Shown here: in pieces, positions 1 to 40,112 of the stretch
How positions within the stretch are numbered: position 1 is the first letter of the stretch
Layout of the letters: each line of letters opens with the position of its first letter
From: Triops longicaudatus
Taxonomy: Eukaryota > Arthropoda > Branchiopoda > Notostraca > Triopsidae
Reading direction: 5' to 3'
DNA: 64,000 nt
Assembly (NCBI GenBank): GCA_022885665.1
Contig: JAGQDJ010000088.1
Span: forward strand, 1-64,000
Made by a program: the position numbers and the translations under genes
The notes under the pieces: model-generated
The model's input: only the letters and a program-made list of their open reading frames with translations
What the model was told of the DNA's origin: nothing
Databases searched by the model: none

Positions 1-814
1 TTTCGCATTGAAATGGACTTGGCTAAAGTCTCTAAGAACAGCACAAAACCTTATGAAAAACGAAATCCGACTGGAAGAAAACCTCGTGGATAGGACAACT
101 GGATAAATTTATAGACTTATCTTTTGGCTAAAACACACAAAAAATATTAATACATGAAGATTTTTAAAGCGCTTTTTATTCGAAGTGTCGCTTGCGCCAT
201 CTCTGATATATACGGTGAGATACAGCTTATACGATGGTCTAGGCATGCTACACCTGCCTTGATTGCATGAGCACCAGAAAGACGTTCACCGGCAAAAAGA
301 TTTAATTATGCAAAAGACTCGTATATAACGAAGTCATACAATTTTGCATCCGTAATCGAGTTCGGTATATAGGTATCCATGTCAACCTAAACGGTATTCT
401 AGTATGGGCAAAGACGTCCATCATCATCTCGTACTCCAATTAACCGAATGCTTGGAATATGCAAATTAAGCTATGGAAATTATTCTCCTCCGCGCGAGGA
501 TGCCGAATATGTAAGGATTATTGCGCTAGCCCTTCAAATAAGCGAAAAAAACGAGCTTGAATATGAAATTATGCCCTGAGGGCGTCTCAGGAGCCAAAAA
601 TTTTGAAATCCCATAAGGAATAACATGGGAAAAAGTGCGATGCACGATGCCAGCATCATGCTTTCCGACGTCTCGTTTACCCTTCCCTATCCGCTCTCCG
701 GCTTCCCATGCTGTTTCCAGTGGAACTCAGGGCAATTCCTTTTTATTAGGAATATACCAAGTACAACAGGAAGCATAGGATGTTAGTATCTTTTCCTCGG
801 AAAAACCAAACAGC

Positions 815-890
815 AGACACGTGGAATCGAAACCCGGACCTCACGATCACAAGTTCAGGACTTAGACCGCTTGGCCATTCGACACATGTT
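815..890 (-). repeat. tRNA-like sequence, candidate tRNA-derived SINE head
   Basis: Read on the minus strand, this segment has an A-box-like TGGCCAAGCGG (about 876-866) and a B-box-like GGTTTCGATTCC (834-823), spaced as in a tRNA gene. The 5' side does not pair convincingly with the 3' acceptor side, and the anticodon and T stems have mismatches. A degenerate tRNA or the head of a tRNA-derived SINE is therefore more likely than a working tRNA. Sequence continuing toward 600 would be the SINE body, but its limits are not visible. Confidence 0.45.
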
Positions 891-1291
891 TAAGAGACGT
901 TGTTTGCAATACAAATTATACCGATGGTATGTACCTATGCGACTTGTCACAAATGGCAACTATTTGTGGGAACTACTGTTCTTTGATTATTTATAGACTT
1001 CTTTCTGACAATAAGTTTGTTCGAAATGAAATACTATACCTTATTTTCGTACAGGTTTTATTTCATTTTATACAATTACAGGAAAGTAACCATTATTATT
1101 TATTTTAATGACGTGTACAATTAAAATGTGCCCAAAGTCGGTTCGTCGAGCTATTGATAAAGCAACAGTGCTCCAGTTTTACCGTGATTAAAATACCGCG
1201 AGCATTGATTATGATCCGTTATCCAGGAACTGGAAGAACTGTTGATCGTTTCCGTTTTTCCGGATTACTTGGTTGAGATCTTTCTTTCTTC

Positions 1292-1306
1292 TTTATTTTT
1301 TTTATT
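1292..1306 (-). terminator. Possible polyadenylation signals of METTL9
   Basis: Two AATAAA hexamers on the minus strand (1306-1301 and 1297-1292) are the first canonical signals after the METTL9 stop at 1869, giving a 3' UTR of roughly 0.55-0.6 kb. They sit in a low-complexity T-rich (plus strand) tract, so chance occurrence is quite possible. Confidence 0.3.
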
Positions 1307-1868
1307 ATTTTTTTTTTGCTTTTTCTTTTTAGTATTTTTTTCATTACTATTATCATTATTAACTGACTTACGAACAAGTTACGAAAACTTAGGCTCTTCG
1401 TGGTTAGCTTAGGCACTTCGAATCCGTGAATTTGGTGGTACCTTCTCAACTGTGTCACATCCATTACGCGTATTGCTACTGTCGCAAAGAGATATTCTCC
1501 AAATTGTGCGGTTTACATGAGAAATTCCACAGAAATTCCTGCCATTTCTAGAAAAGAATGCTTATACTGCAATGCAATATCAAATTTCTTGCTTTCGGAA
1601 ACAATGAATTTTCCTATTTTTCCATCTTTCACTGCTGAAGGTCTAAAAAATATTAAAAATTATTCTTTTAAATACTTAGCTCCCTATATATAATAAAAAC
1701 GACGATCAATAAAAGTAAATGAATTAGAAATCAGTCGTGAATTAATTCTCTTGTACTTGCAAAACTTTCGAAAGTAGGAATCACAACACTTTTTTACTTC
1801 CTCTAACAAATACCTTCCCGTATGAAAAAAAACTCCCAAAGAAAAAGAGAAAAACGACTCCTTTTTTT

Positions 1869-28080
<26,212 letters not shown>

Positions 28081-31000
28081 GAGGAAAACGTCACTAAGCA
28101 CATGTAACACGCGAATGTTTACAAAACGAAGGTGGTAAAAAGAGTTAAAACTGGGCAAATTTAAGCACTTAAGCGGCTTAGGTGCGCTTTAAATAATAAC
28201 TAAACGTCTATTTCAGATCTAGATTGGTAAAACACCACAAAATTTGGTGTACAAAGCGCAAAATAGATTAGAAAAACAATGTCAATAACACAAACAACCT
28301 GTACTTCAAAGATTAAGGCGGGATTAAGTAGCTAAGATGAGGAATGAAAGGGAAGGTGCCTGGGCAGTTTCTTACACGATTCGTAGCGTGTACGGTAGCG
28401 CTCCTAGTGGACATTGTATGCCCAATATTGCATTGCGTAAATAGCCTGGTACAGAGCAACTACTATTTTTTGTTAATACACAATAACTACGCATTAAGAG
28501 CAACTATTTCTTTATAAAAATATTTAATTGTTGCCCCATATTTACTAAATTGTAAATAATAACAATCTACAATTAGCTAGATACTGTCAACCGGGATTAA
28601 TCTGAGCAAAATAGCGCGTTTTATTTCTGAACTCATTGCTCTGAAATTCTTCCTCTACTGGCTAACTTCTGATGTTGTTTGCTCTAATACTTATTTATTC
28701 AACTTTTTTACAACTATAATTCAACTTGTTTAATAATACTTTACCCAAACAAAAGTTCAACGTAAGTTACGTTGGCCGTAACGCGTGCTTGTACTTCGAT
28801 CAGGTTTTATAGGTTTTTCTCTGGTTCCCTTGAATTGTTAACAACCTTTGTTTCATGAAACTCTTACAAAAAGGATAAAAAAATCATTAAAAAGTGCATA
28901 GAATGAGAAAAGTATTACAAAACAGCCTCGAGCTAGTGAGTTAGGCCTGTAATTCGATTCTTGCGTGTATGACTTGCTTCGTGTGTGTCTTTGAATGCCT
29001 TGTGGCGTTTTTATTCCGTCAGAGAATGACAGGCCTGGATTCATTTCCCAGCCCTAGCTAATTACCTTTAACTGCCTGAAATTGAAGCTCCAAAAATTAA
29101 AAAAAAATACTTTTCTTTCTACTGTTAGAAACTACCTCATTTAAGTTGACCCAAACCTTTTTCTAGTACCGTATTCAGATACAAATTAATATTGCTAGAC
29201 AATTAATGACGTTAAATTGCCGAAATTCGCAAAAGATACCGCCCGTAAGCAAATCTTCACTAAAGGTGCAGAATTGAGTATTTCTCCTGTTCACAAACTT
29301 GAAATTCGTATTCTAGGTCATTTCTATTCTCGGAAGGACTGAGAGAAAGAAAAATGTATGTCGAATGCCTTTTCCTGAATAAGAAAACGGACAATTTATC
29401 GTTGGGCTTCATTGGCAGTGTAAGAGAATAAGTTTCTCGAATCGAGCTAGCTTTTTTCTCACAGTCCGTAACTTGAATTCCAACTCACTTCCGTTAGCAT
29501 ACAAATGTTCCAACTCGCAAAGTCGCAAAATGATGCAACAATGAAGTTCCTTCCTGCTTTTTCACTTTTACGACATCTTAAAAAGTTTCGAATTTCCCCG
29601 CCAAGAGCTTCTTACACAGAAAGTTGTACAAAAAAACGTTACTGCTACTCTCAAGTTTTTTTTTGTTTTTTTTTTTTACTTTTTTCGCTTCTTATGTCAG
29701 TATTGTTAATCGTCTGGAAATCGAAATCATGAGTTCCTCGATCGACAATGGCGAAAGTTGAGTTGAACCGGCGCCCACGATCTTTATGGAAACTAAATTG
29801 CACCTTTTGTAATCACCTTGTTAATCAGCCAGGGACTTCACTCGTGGGAGGGGTGGTGGTGGTGGGTGGGTAGGGGGTTACACCTCGCACACTCGGGAAA
29901 GATGTCAGAGAGGTTAATGCAAAACGAGGGTAGACCATAAATTGGGTCTCTTAAAAATATGGCGAGCGACTCGGAGCTTTCAAGATTCCTCTTCTTCTAA
30001 GATGATCACCTTATACATTACTGTGCGTTTTACGGGCTCAGCTTCATGCCCTTTTTTAAGTATTACTAACCCCACGACTGAATAAAAGTTAAAGTCACTC
30101 GCTTGTTCAAGAAAGGCAGTGAACGTGGAGAAAATTAGAATAAAAAATGAATAAAAATCTCTGATTTCCAAGGCTGGTGTGAACTGAATAATAAATCAAA
30201 CATGAGATTGGGCACAGGTAAGATACAAAAAAAAGAAGGGGAGCTACAGAAGAATAGAAACAGAGAATCTTTTCCAACGGCGTTGATATTGCATATTTAG
30301 AGGATTCATAATTAATTGCCTCGAGGTATTAATCTGTGGTGAGTTAATTTCGGGGATCTTATCTACGAATTCTTTTATTTGTTGTTAGAGTGGTTGTAAA
30401 TCCTCTTAATATTAAAAACTCCACTTAATCTCTAATAGAGTGCATGTTCTTTTGCACTCGTGTTGGAATGACAATGACAACATAACTGTAAAGTAATAGC
30501 ACGGTTAACAAACCTTTAACATCCTTATACCCGAAGTTACTATTTTACACAAACGTGTGAAAGACTACACTACGATTATCGTAATATGGTATAATATGTT
30601 CGTATAGTACAAAAGTCACAAAAGTTAGCAATTCCACTATAGTAATGATAAAACTGACAATTTAAAATACAAAATGGAAAATATTTTTCAGACTGAGTTT
30701 GTAAGAATAGTAGAACGTTTCACTTAACAAGAGCATTGTCACGTTGTTATGCAAATCACAAAATTGGATACCTAGCACCAAGTGGAAGCTTCCATAATTG
30801 GTAGGAAAGTGTTTTTGTGAGTAATTCGTGCCTACATGTGAACCGAACGTTGTTGAATCGGCAGTGAAGCGTAGACGACCGTTTGTTATTACAGGAAAAG
30901 TAAAGCACCCAAAAAACCATCTGACGCTAATAATTTAGTGCTGGGTCATGTTGTATTCTTTTCGGATTCAATGAAAGGAAAAACGCCAGAACGGAACCTA

Positions 31001-34000
31001 GAAATATTTGATGAGAAAGGAAACAAAACCCGCGTTCAAGATGTTTTCTCGAAAAAAAAAGTCTAAAAAAAGGTTTTAAGTTTTGGAAAATAAACCCAAC
31101 TACTTACTGTTAAACTCGATTTGGTAATGTTCCTCTTGGTGAGCTAGGAGAAAAGAAGAATGAAGTTGAGGTAGGGGGAAAGAGGTGTTAGAGGAAGATA
31201 AATGAATTTTTATGGGGGTAAGGAAGTCATTAGTAGCCATCACGCAGCCAAAAAAGCTTTCTATAAATGCTGTCACGATTCTTAATAGAGGGATTTTGTG
31301 GATTAGTCGCTTGTTGAAGGCTGCTAGCCTGTTTGCGCCATTCGAAAAGAATATTTAACGCTGTAGCCCCCCAACACTCCCCAGAACTCGCTTTTTTAAT
31401 GTGTTCATCAACCCCTTATAAGAACGAATTCACTTTTTTTGTGTTGGTATGAAGAAGAAAAAAAGCGTTTCTTTCGAGCTAAAAATGTAATTACGGAGGA
31501 AGAAGAGCGCGAAAAGAGTTCAAGCCTAAAAAGAAGACGCTGAGAAGAAAAGCAAGGCAATGAAGATGCAAATACGTATTGGTTGGGAGAGAGTTCTTTT
31601 CTTAAAAAAGTAGGAATTAGATTACCCATTCCTGACAAGGCTCCTGTGAGACTTACAGTGGATAGAAGAATTCCTTTTTTTTATTTTTTGAAAATAGAAC
31701 CTTATTTCAATTTCCGAGGGAGCTGCCATAGCAACGTAAAAGGTGGTAGTGGCGCGAAATAAGCAAGAGTCGTCTCATTTTCTGCGTTAAATGTAAAGCA
31801 CAAGGTGTTAAGAGCTTTATAATTGTTAAACTACGAATCTCTTGGGTGTTAAAACATAAGTAAGATTTGCACACCTAAAGTGTTAATTCCTGGAGCGTGC
31901 ATTAGATGGAACGTCAGATGGCGCCACGGGCACGTTTCTAAGTTCCAAAACATTTGTTGTTCATTAGCTAGATTTTTGTACGGTTTGTCCAGCGTATTAA
32001 CTGTCCCGTCCCTCCTCTAAAGCAGTTAAGCTTTCAAACACTTGCCATTTGGAAAACACGCCATTTGATGAACAGAGAAGAGAACTGGGAAGGATTGTTA
32101 GTCATATGGCGTGTTGGGAGTCTTCAAATACGCTAGTTAAAGCGTTCCGTTAGCTTATACTGTAGCGTTACCAGATCACAGCACATGTGTGCAAAACGCC
32201 ATGTCGCATTTACTGAATTTTTTCCTTTCTTTTCGACAACATTGAAACTTCTCTCTGTCTTAGTTAGGAAGATTTGTTAGGTATACGACTTATGGCCCTT
32301 TCCTATAATTTTAGAATGTCTTTTTTTGCCTTTGGATTTTCCTACCAAAGAAGGCACATGCAAAATTGTGAAAAAGACTTGCGACATCCAAGACGGAAAC
32401 CTCTTGTTCTCCTTACGTCTTCTTGGGCCTTTTCCTCTGACTTTTTGTGTGTGTGTGTGTGGCTGAGCTCTCTTTCTCTCTTTCCCAAACAGGTTGAGTG
32501 TGTGCACCAGGCAAAAGAAGACAAAGGTTGCATTAGTTACATAGGCTCGTCTAAAGCCTCTTTCTTTCTTACGTTCTTTTTTTTACCCCTCCTCGTCTCG
32601 ATGGGCTCTTGCCTTGACGTATGCAGAATAGGAAAAAAACCCTTCAGAGGAGACTCGATCAATAAAGATGTGGACAGAGTCATTCTTTTTTTTTCATTTC
32701 AGTTTCACCCTCGCTCTCTCCCATTTTGCTTTATTTCATTCCCCCTTTCGTTTTTTATTCCTCTTGGAACGGTTGCCATACGATAGAAGCTCGTGCCTTT
32801 TGAAACCCCTTCGCCAGCGCCCCTATCAACAATGAAGAAAAAAGGGTTCATTCTCTGCTCCTCTCCAGCTAATTAAATGGCGCACAGCGTGTGTTCACAG
32901 GTTTGGGACCGCAATTAGATTGACGTAGGTTTTAAATTAGCAATCAAAGCTTTTTAAAGTAATTAATACTCAAGTAATTAGATTAGCTTCCATGATGGCT
33001 TCCACTGACCGTTACGCGAAACCGGGATGCTAAAATAGTCCGCTAGATGGCTCATTTCTTCTAGGTTACTGAAAGCTAGAAAATACATATTACATGTATG
33101 GACATTTAACTGGCAAAAAATTGATGAATGATGAAATAATTAGGTGAACAAGTGGTATGTATGACACAACTGTATTCTATACAGAACCATAGGGGCATCA
33201 AGGTCACAAGGGAATTTGGAGGGGGGGGGGGTGAAAGAGGGTGTAGATGTGTGAACAAACAACATTGCTATGTATACAAGTGATGCTTTTCTTCCGGGAA
33301 AAATGGCTTAAAACGTATGTACAAAGATAATCGGCGGGATGATATACATATCAACATATGTGCTGTTCATAAGGATTAACAAAACAACGGAAATCGCATC
33401 TTCATTTCCACTTTCAGGGCAAGGGAATTACATACCAATGGTTCACAGGATTCAGACACAGTTCACACATGAAACACAAAAATAAAAAAAAGAACATATT
33501 CAAGTCACCAGATGAATAGTTCGAAGCTCATTTTTTTCGAATATCAATTATTTGAGTTCCGTAAACATTTCCGAATCGTCCTAATTCACTACAAGAAAAA
33601 TGTAAAATTTCGCTCGATTTTTTTCGAACATTTCCCCCACAGTTGCCAATACACATGATACAACTTCTATTAAGATGTTGGAGAAGTTAAGGGTAAGGGA
33701 GTGGAGCCAGTAATTCATGATTTAAGAGGCTTTACAGTAGGAACTTGAGTAACCATGTTGAGGTAGGAACAGTGTCATAAACTGTTTTTCCACCAAAAAT
33801 GGACCGCGAGAGCTTTTCACCAAGCGTGTAGGCCTAGCGCACATAGAATAATTTCCAGGACTCGGAAAAAGCGAACGAGTGTCCGAGTTAATTCATAGAA
33901 CCGGGACCCTATTTCTGCCAATTTTGGGGAAAACCCATAATCTCACTGAAATAAGTTAAAATTCGCCAGAATTTGTTTCAAAACTTTTCAAACATCTTTA

Positions 34001-35988
34001 ACGGTTTCCAAGATGGCGCTGCGCCTTCTTTAATGCAGTAGATTTACTTGCCACTGTTGTGGACAAATCGGACGGTTAATCTCTGAACTGCGACCATGAA
34101 AAAGTGTCTTCACGTTTCTTTTCTGCGAATTACTATGGATTTATTGCGGTATTGTATGAGAAAACTATCTCCAGGATTTCTGGAACGTTCGATTTCTTTG
34201 AAATCGATGCTCTTTAGCAAAAATGCATAGAGACCTCGCTGCTGGGGTCCTCAGAATGCTTGTGCAGCCATTTTCAATTAATTTCCTGAAAAAAAAATCA
34301 ACATGTGCTCTACGTGTTTTGCCATTACATTCTAAAAATTCTAAAAAAATGAAGAAAAGCCAAAACGATTGTTTTTTTGCTTCACGGTTCTCTTGTTTTT
34401 CGTACACAAACGGTAATTACGGCGTTTACAAGGCTTATCAAGTAGGAACCCTTGTTGTTGGTGCTTAAAAGCTCAGGCCGGTGTCACCACTAATGAATAT
34501 GCAAAAAAGGGGGGGAGTAAAGGGAGTGAGGGGAGGGGTTAACCGTTCCAACAACGTAAAAACGAAAAAGCGAACGATTTTTCCCGTTCGTGGACAAAAA
34601 TGAACAATTTCCTTTTTCTTCGTATACAATAAAAAAAATTCAACGACCAAAAAATGAGTCACTTCTTGTGTTTTTTCACCCTTTGCCTTTAAACTCCTCC
34701 CCCTGCAATATCAAACACCATTTTCGCGCTACCAAACACAAAAGAATGGAGATGAACATAAAAATGATTTTCTGGGACTTGGAGATTGGGGCAATTACAT
34801 TTTAACTCAGGAAAAATTCTTCTAAGTAGATTTTTCTAAAGAATTAATTCCCTTGACTTGAATTCTCTTGAATATTTGGCTAAGGGCTGAAAAAAAAAAT
34901 CTTTGTAGAGAGACTAACAAAAAATACAGTGAAAAAACAATGAAACACGGGAGCGAAGAGTGTTCCAGTAAAGATTGAGGGAATGTTACGAAATCTTTGC
35001 ACACTAGGATTTGGTTTTCTTTGAAAGGGGACCAAACACTTTTTTGTCTTAAAGTTCTATATATACGTTATATAGCCGTTTTCCCAATATTCGTCCAACT
35101 ACTTTTTCTTCATAGCATATAAAATTCCCAAGAATTCCTCCTTAGTTTTAAGTATTTTTTTTTACAAAAAGAACAAAACAAAACTTTCTGTACACAAGGA
35201 ATCATGAGGGCCAAATTTGTTCTTTTTTTCGGTTTGGAAACGATCATTGGGAAACGGAGCTGATTATGATTTTTTTGTGAGTTTTCAATTTTCTTATTAC
35301 TGTGAAAGGGGTAGGGGGAGGAGCTTATTTCTGCTTCTTTTTGCTTGTCACAAATATCACTACAGCGAATAGGAACCATGGAGATATTCGGTGCACGCTC
35401 CGTGAACCGAGGATGCTTCTTCATCATCTTCATTTTCTTTCAGGCTTTTCATTATTGTCATGGGTTTCAATCAACCATTATTAGTTTCCCGACGTTGAAA
35501 CTTGTGCATATAACACAATTAGATCACATAACAACAGACATACACACAAAAAAACTGGGGAAAAATTGTCATCTCTTGTCTCAGGTTTTTTCGTTTCCTT
35601 AACAATAATATCTCATTGTTAACAGCCCGCAAAAAGTCCACAATCCTCGGTTACTGACGAGCTGCACCTTTTGATGTGAAGTTTTCAATGTTCTTCTTTT
35701 TTTCAGGGATTTGTTTCCCTGTTTGAAAGCATTTTTTTCATTGTAACGTAATGAAATCCGTCCGTCCACTGTTACACAAACTTGCCCTAACTGGCAGCAC
35801 CATCACTAATGGTACCTGACCCCGACACAACTCCATCTTTCACATAATTCCTCCCTTTAAGGAAGAAAACACTGACAAGAATGAAAGAAGAAACGCAAAA
35901 CGACAAGGTGCAACAATCTTGATCTGTTTCCGCGCAATTCGAGTTACGCGGACCGAAATGTCTTCCAAAAAGTTCATAATTCAGGAGT
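28081..35988. other. Intergenic region between zfh2 3' end and METTL9 5' end
   Basis: About 7.9 kb without a supported gene. It must hold the METTL9 promoter and 5' UTR (near 28081-28400, no TATA box or initiator recognised) and the zfh2 3' UTR (from 35988 downward). The first AATAAA on the minus strand after the zfh2 stop is only at 34145-34140, so its poly(A) site is undetermined. A TG microsatellite lies at about 32443-32461 and a G run near 33220-33230. A homeodomain/TCF site cluster lies at 32865-33000. A 170-codon open frame at 32274-32786 (+) is phenylalanine/serine-rich with no recognisable domain and is not called. Confidence 0.7.
32865..33000 (+). promoter_or_regulatory. Homeodomain/TCF-type site cluster (candidate conserved element)
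   Basis: Within about 135 bp there are GCTAATTAAAT, CAATTAGATT, AAATTAG, GTAATTAAT and GTAATTAGATTAG, all containing the TAAT/ATTA homeodomain core, with AATTAGATT occurring twice. ATCAAAG (TCF/LEF-type) lies at about 32943-32949. The segment lies between the zfh2 3' end and METTL9 and looks more structured than its surroundings. Enhancer function is inference only. Confidence 0.25.
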
Positions 35989-36728
35989 TTAATGGCCGTA
36001 GGCGGGGGTGGGGCCAGTGCCAGTAGGCGTGGCTTCCTTACGGGAAATATTGGCATTAGAATCTGTGGGTGATTGCATGGGTGGCCGGTGGCTGCCACCA
36101 ACGTGGCCGGAAGTGGCTTGAGCCAAAGCCGTTAATTGCTTGACGACGTCTTCGATTTGCGAATTGAGGGCGCCAGAGGGCGAAGCGTTGGGTGTCCGGC
36201 CACTCTCGAGGTTGGAGGGTTGGTAATTAGGCGTTAAGGGTTGATTGTCACCGTTGGGTAACGGGTGGTGATAGCTGGAAGAGTGGCTTGACTGCCGTTG
36301 GTGGCTTTCGCTCTGGCAATGCGCACGAACGTCCAAAGCGTCGGTGAAGGATTTATGGCATGTGGTGCATTCGTAATGTTGCAGAATCAAACGGATGTAA
36401 TGCGGCTGGTAAGAGGTGGGTGAATCGGTGGCGCTACGTTTTGGACACCCCGAGCGCTGGTGTTGCGTAATGGCGGCTTCGTTGGGGTACAAAAGTTGAC
36501 AAGATTTGCACAGATAGCCGACGTCGTTATGGAGCAGGCGAATGAGCGCGAAATCCCCGGCCGCTAATGCGTCTTGTAGGTGGTTCATCGTACTCCCGTC
36601 GAGCGTAAAACGCGCCTCAGAAGCGCCTCTTTGGCCCATGAAGCTGGCAATCTGAGCCAAAGCCGCCGGACTGCGCTGCAACATCACCAATGGACTCGCG
36701 TTCGACTCGTTCCAAGCTGCCATTGAGC
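35989..36728 (-). CDS. zfh2: zfh2 terminal exon (two C-terminal zinc fingers)
   Basis: The exon opens after TTTATTATAG (AG at 36730-36729) and completes the Gly codon left by the previous exon (G-SMAAWNES). It encodes 245 further residues and ends with a TAA (35991-35989). First comes a finger of C2HC type, YLCKSCQLLYPNEAAITQHQ with its final Cys in RSGC (about 36513-36445), then YECTTCHKSFTDALDVRAHC with His near 36303. This arrangement matches the two fingers close to the C-terminus of ZFHX3. The rest is Ser/His/Asn/Pro-rich and disordered. The composition is far more GC-rich than the flanking DNA, supporting coding use. Confidence 0.9.
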
Positions 36729-39700
36729 CTATAATAAAGAATTCCACAAATAAATATTTTGGTACTTGCCGACAAACACAAAAATATTCGAAAATTAAAC
36801 TGAAGGAAAGAAAACTTTAATATTAAAATAGAATCCTAAATAAACCAGTTAATAAGTGTTTAGGAAAATAAATAAAAAAATAAAGAAAAATGAATAAATT
36901 CAAGACGGGAAATAAGTGCCCTGGCAAATTAAAATTGTGTTTATCAATGAAGATATAATAACGAGTAATGCTGACACCGTTGCCAATCTGAAACCTGCAA
37001 CAAAGAAAATAAAGCTGACTAAATCTGGGAAATAATAACAGAAAAACTGATGAAATACGCATGGACACTTTGTTTAAAAGAAGGTTAAAAATTTATGTAA
37101 GGATTGACATTTCGAAGGAGGAAATTAGGAGCATTGGACGTCTTCCACTGGAAACTTGGGAATTAAAAAAATGTGAAGGATTTTCAATTTTTTGCAAGGT
37201 TTCAGGGCGGCTTGACGTCGTAACGAGGCCCTTTGACATTCTAAACCACTTTCCGGGACTCTTTAATAGTTTGCTTGGTGGAAACGAGGTCCTAGAGACG
37301 CAGGTTTTTTTTACATGCAGTGTTGCCAGCTTGGAAGTACCAGAAAATTGGAATAATTGTAGAGCTAGATCGACTTTCGAAGTAAGGTGAAACTCCAAAA
37401 TAAGGAAAATCGAGCTCAACATTTTTTTCACGGATTTATGTCTTAAATTTTCGAGAGAACAACAATTCTACTCTATAGCAATACATATAAACTTAGCTTA
37501 TATGTCAATACATATAAACATATAAAAATCCACTGACTTTAGCTTATTTCCACTCTTAGTCTCGTTCCTTCACACAGGCTACCTAAATACCGAATTATAA
37601 TAATTAATTAACTACTAAATCCCTCTTTAATAAGACAGTTACTTAAACAAATTTGATTTCACTAGTACTCATCAATTATCAATGATTCTCGTTATTATAT
37701 ATTTGAAAGATTTTTGCATTTTTTCAATCAATTATTTGGATTTTTAGCTTGCGTCAAGATTTCGTACGTTAAGGCCCCAAGTATGTTCTAATAAGGGTTA
37801 AAATTAGAGCCAACACCAATGCTGTTGGAAAGTCTTTAGTGGTAGTTAATTCCGACTTCCTTTTATCATGCCTTTCTTTTCTTTTGGGGCGACGTGAGGG
37901 AGCAGTTATGCAATAAAACCCCATAAAAACAAGTCCACTGGGTGTTTGAGGTGGTAAATGAACGTGTTTCCCTGGTGATGCATTCCGGGCTCACCATGTG
38001 TAATTTCGTCTTAATATTATACTCGCTTTCTCACTTGTCTTCTCCCACTTTTCTTAGCGCCGGAGGTATAAGTTCTTTTAGGAGACTCTTGGGAACTACA
38101 AAAGTTTCAGACGCGGTACTCCCAGCATTTGATTAGCTCTAGATTCGTTCATCAATCCATTTCCCTTGAGACATCCACACGCAAAAAATATATCTATGTA
38201 TAAAAAAATATATAAAAATAAATAAAATACTCAATGCTTATAACTAATGCAAAATATTCAACTCATCAACATCTGAAGTGAAATACATTGAATTGTCGTA
38301 AGATGAATGTTAAATAAATAAAAGTTAAATAAATAAATAAAAACACAAAAGTTAAATAGATAAAAAAATAAAAACTAAGCTAAAATAACGTAATAAAGAA
38401 AGGAGAAAAAAGAGAATGCTTATCAAGCTTTTGTATGTGTGTGTGACACAAGGAGCGATTAAGACTCATTACAGGTCCTCCTTCGTCTTCATTAACCGAC
38501 CCTTTCGTGACAAGGAAGTGTCACTTGACGAGCAATCTGCCGCCACGTTGATGGCTTTAATTAACGCAGCTAATCACCGACATCCCGTTGCTTGCTAATA
38601 CAAAAAGCTTTACAAAAGGAGCTTTTTGGCTTTTAAACCTTAAGCGCTTGACGTTTCTTTTTTTTTCCTTTTCTTTTTATCTCCAGCTCATTTTCTCTCT
38701 CCCCGCGCCTCTTGTTACCTTACGGTCCTAACTCCAACTACCCTCACGCCAAGTCAACACAGACAACACCAATGAATGAATTAACAAAACATACACCCTC
38801 GCTTGGAAAATGGAAACCCAAAACCCCTTTAGGGGGTTTCCACCTTTTGAATTCGTCTTTTTCCCTTCTATAAACAGTGTTTGTTTAAAAACGTGTGGTC
38901 TCGTCTTTCTCTCTCTAATTCTCTCCCTGGCTCTCTCAACTTCTTTTATTATAAAAGGGGTGAACTGGGCAAACCTAAAATTGGAACTTTGCACAACGCC
39001 CCCTAAATTAAGCTAAAACGTCCGAGATAAGACTAACTATGACCTCGTACCATGCTCCACTACTCACGGAATTTCGAGTCAAAAGCAAAAGATGTTCACT
39101 AACCCCCCTAACCCCACCTTTACCCTTCTGGGGTGTTTATTTTTAACCCGGCATTGTTCAAATCTAGACGTCACACGACAATTGTTAATTGTTCTACTTT
39201 TTTGCATAAATGTCCGCACTGTCTACAACTATCCATTCCTCACGCCACAAAAGCCCAACCAGCTAAAACTCCATTGTTAACCCATTCCATTGAAACTAAC
39301 ATTCTCGAGTGCGTGTATGAGTCAACATCGATTGCCTGAATTTTTGGACGTTTTTCCTTTTTTCAAGTTCTATACCAGTTTACCTTCTCAATTCATCAAA
39401 CTGATATTCAAAATAAATGAAACTTTCAATACATAATTTTAATATATAAATTTCCACTGTAAAATTCACTAAATTGAGGTAAAAATAATTGTTGGTTGTA
39501 ATGTTTTTCAAGGAATTTTTACACAAGATGGTCGCAAACAGAAAAAAATAATAATACAAAATACACAATTAAAAGGTGCAAAATGGGCAAAAAGTCAAAG
39601 ATGATTTTCCAATTGAGTTCCCAGACAGTGCGCGCAACCTCCAGACTTGTTCATTGTTGCGATTCACAATAACGAAATTGATTACTTTCTCAAGGTTCCG

Positions 39701-40070
39701 CTTCTTTAAATTAAAAGAATGGATGAGACAGACATGGCCATTCATAGAAACTGCACTCTACTTGTATGTGTGAGTTCTAATTCTGCCTGGCTTAAGTTGC
39801 TCTAATAAAACTTAACGCAATCAGCTACGGAGCTAAGAGCCGCACTTCCTGGTGTGACTATACCTTACTTCTTCCTTAGCTACCATTGTTACCACCAACG
39901 TATATATCTGATACAGCTTTCAGGTGCATTATTACGTTTGAGCTCCATGTGTGGTGGGAGAGATTTTAACGTACATAAAAAACACTCTAAAGCATATTTT
40001 CCCATGTCCAAATTTCCAAATAATAGGATGACAATATCAAGACCACCAAAACGTAAATAATAATAAATAA

Positions 40071-40112
<42 letters not shown>

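Larger units (their letters stand above)
1..1868. other. 3' flank of METTL9; no gene seen
   Basis: This stretch lies downstream of the METTL9 stop codon (minus strand). The part next to the stop (about 1300-1868) is probably 3' UTR, because the first canonical AATAAA signals on the minus strand lie at 1306-1292. A T-rich tract runs from about 1280 to 1330. A tRNA-like sequence lies at 815-890. A short perfect palindrome, GCCCTGAGGGC, lies near 573-583. I see no open frame with recognisable protein content. Confidence 0.6.

Noticed and set aside
32274..32786. 170-codon open frame on the plus strand between the genes
   Set aside because: Pyrimidine-rich sequence gives a Phe/Ser/Leu-rich product with no recognisable family, splice structure or start context. 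A TG microsatellite lies inside it.
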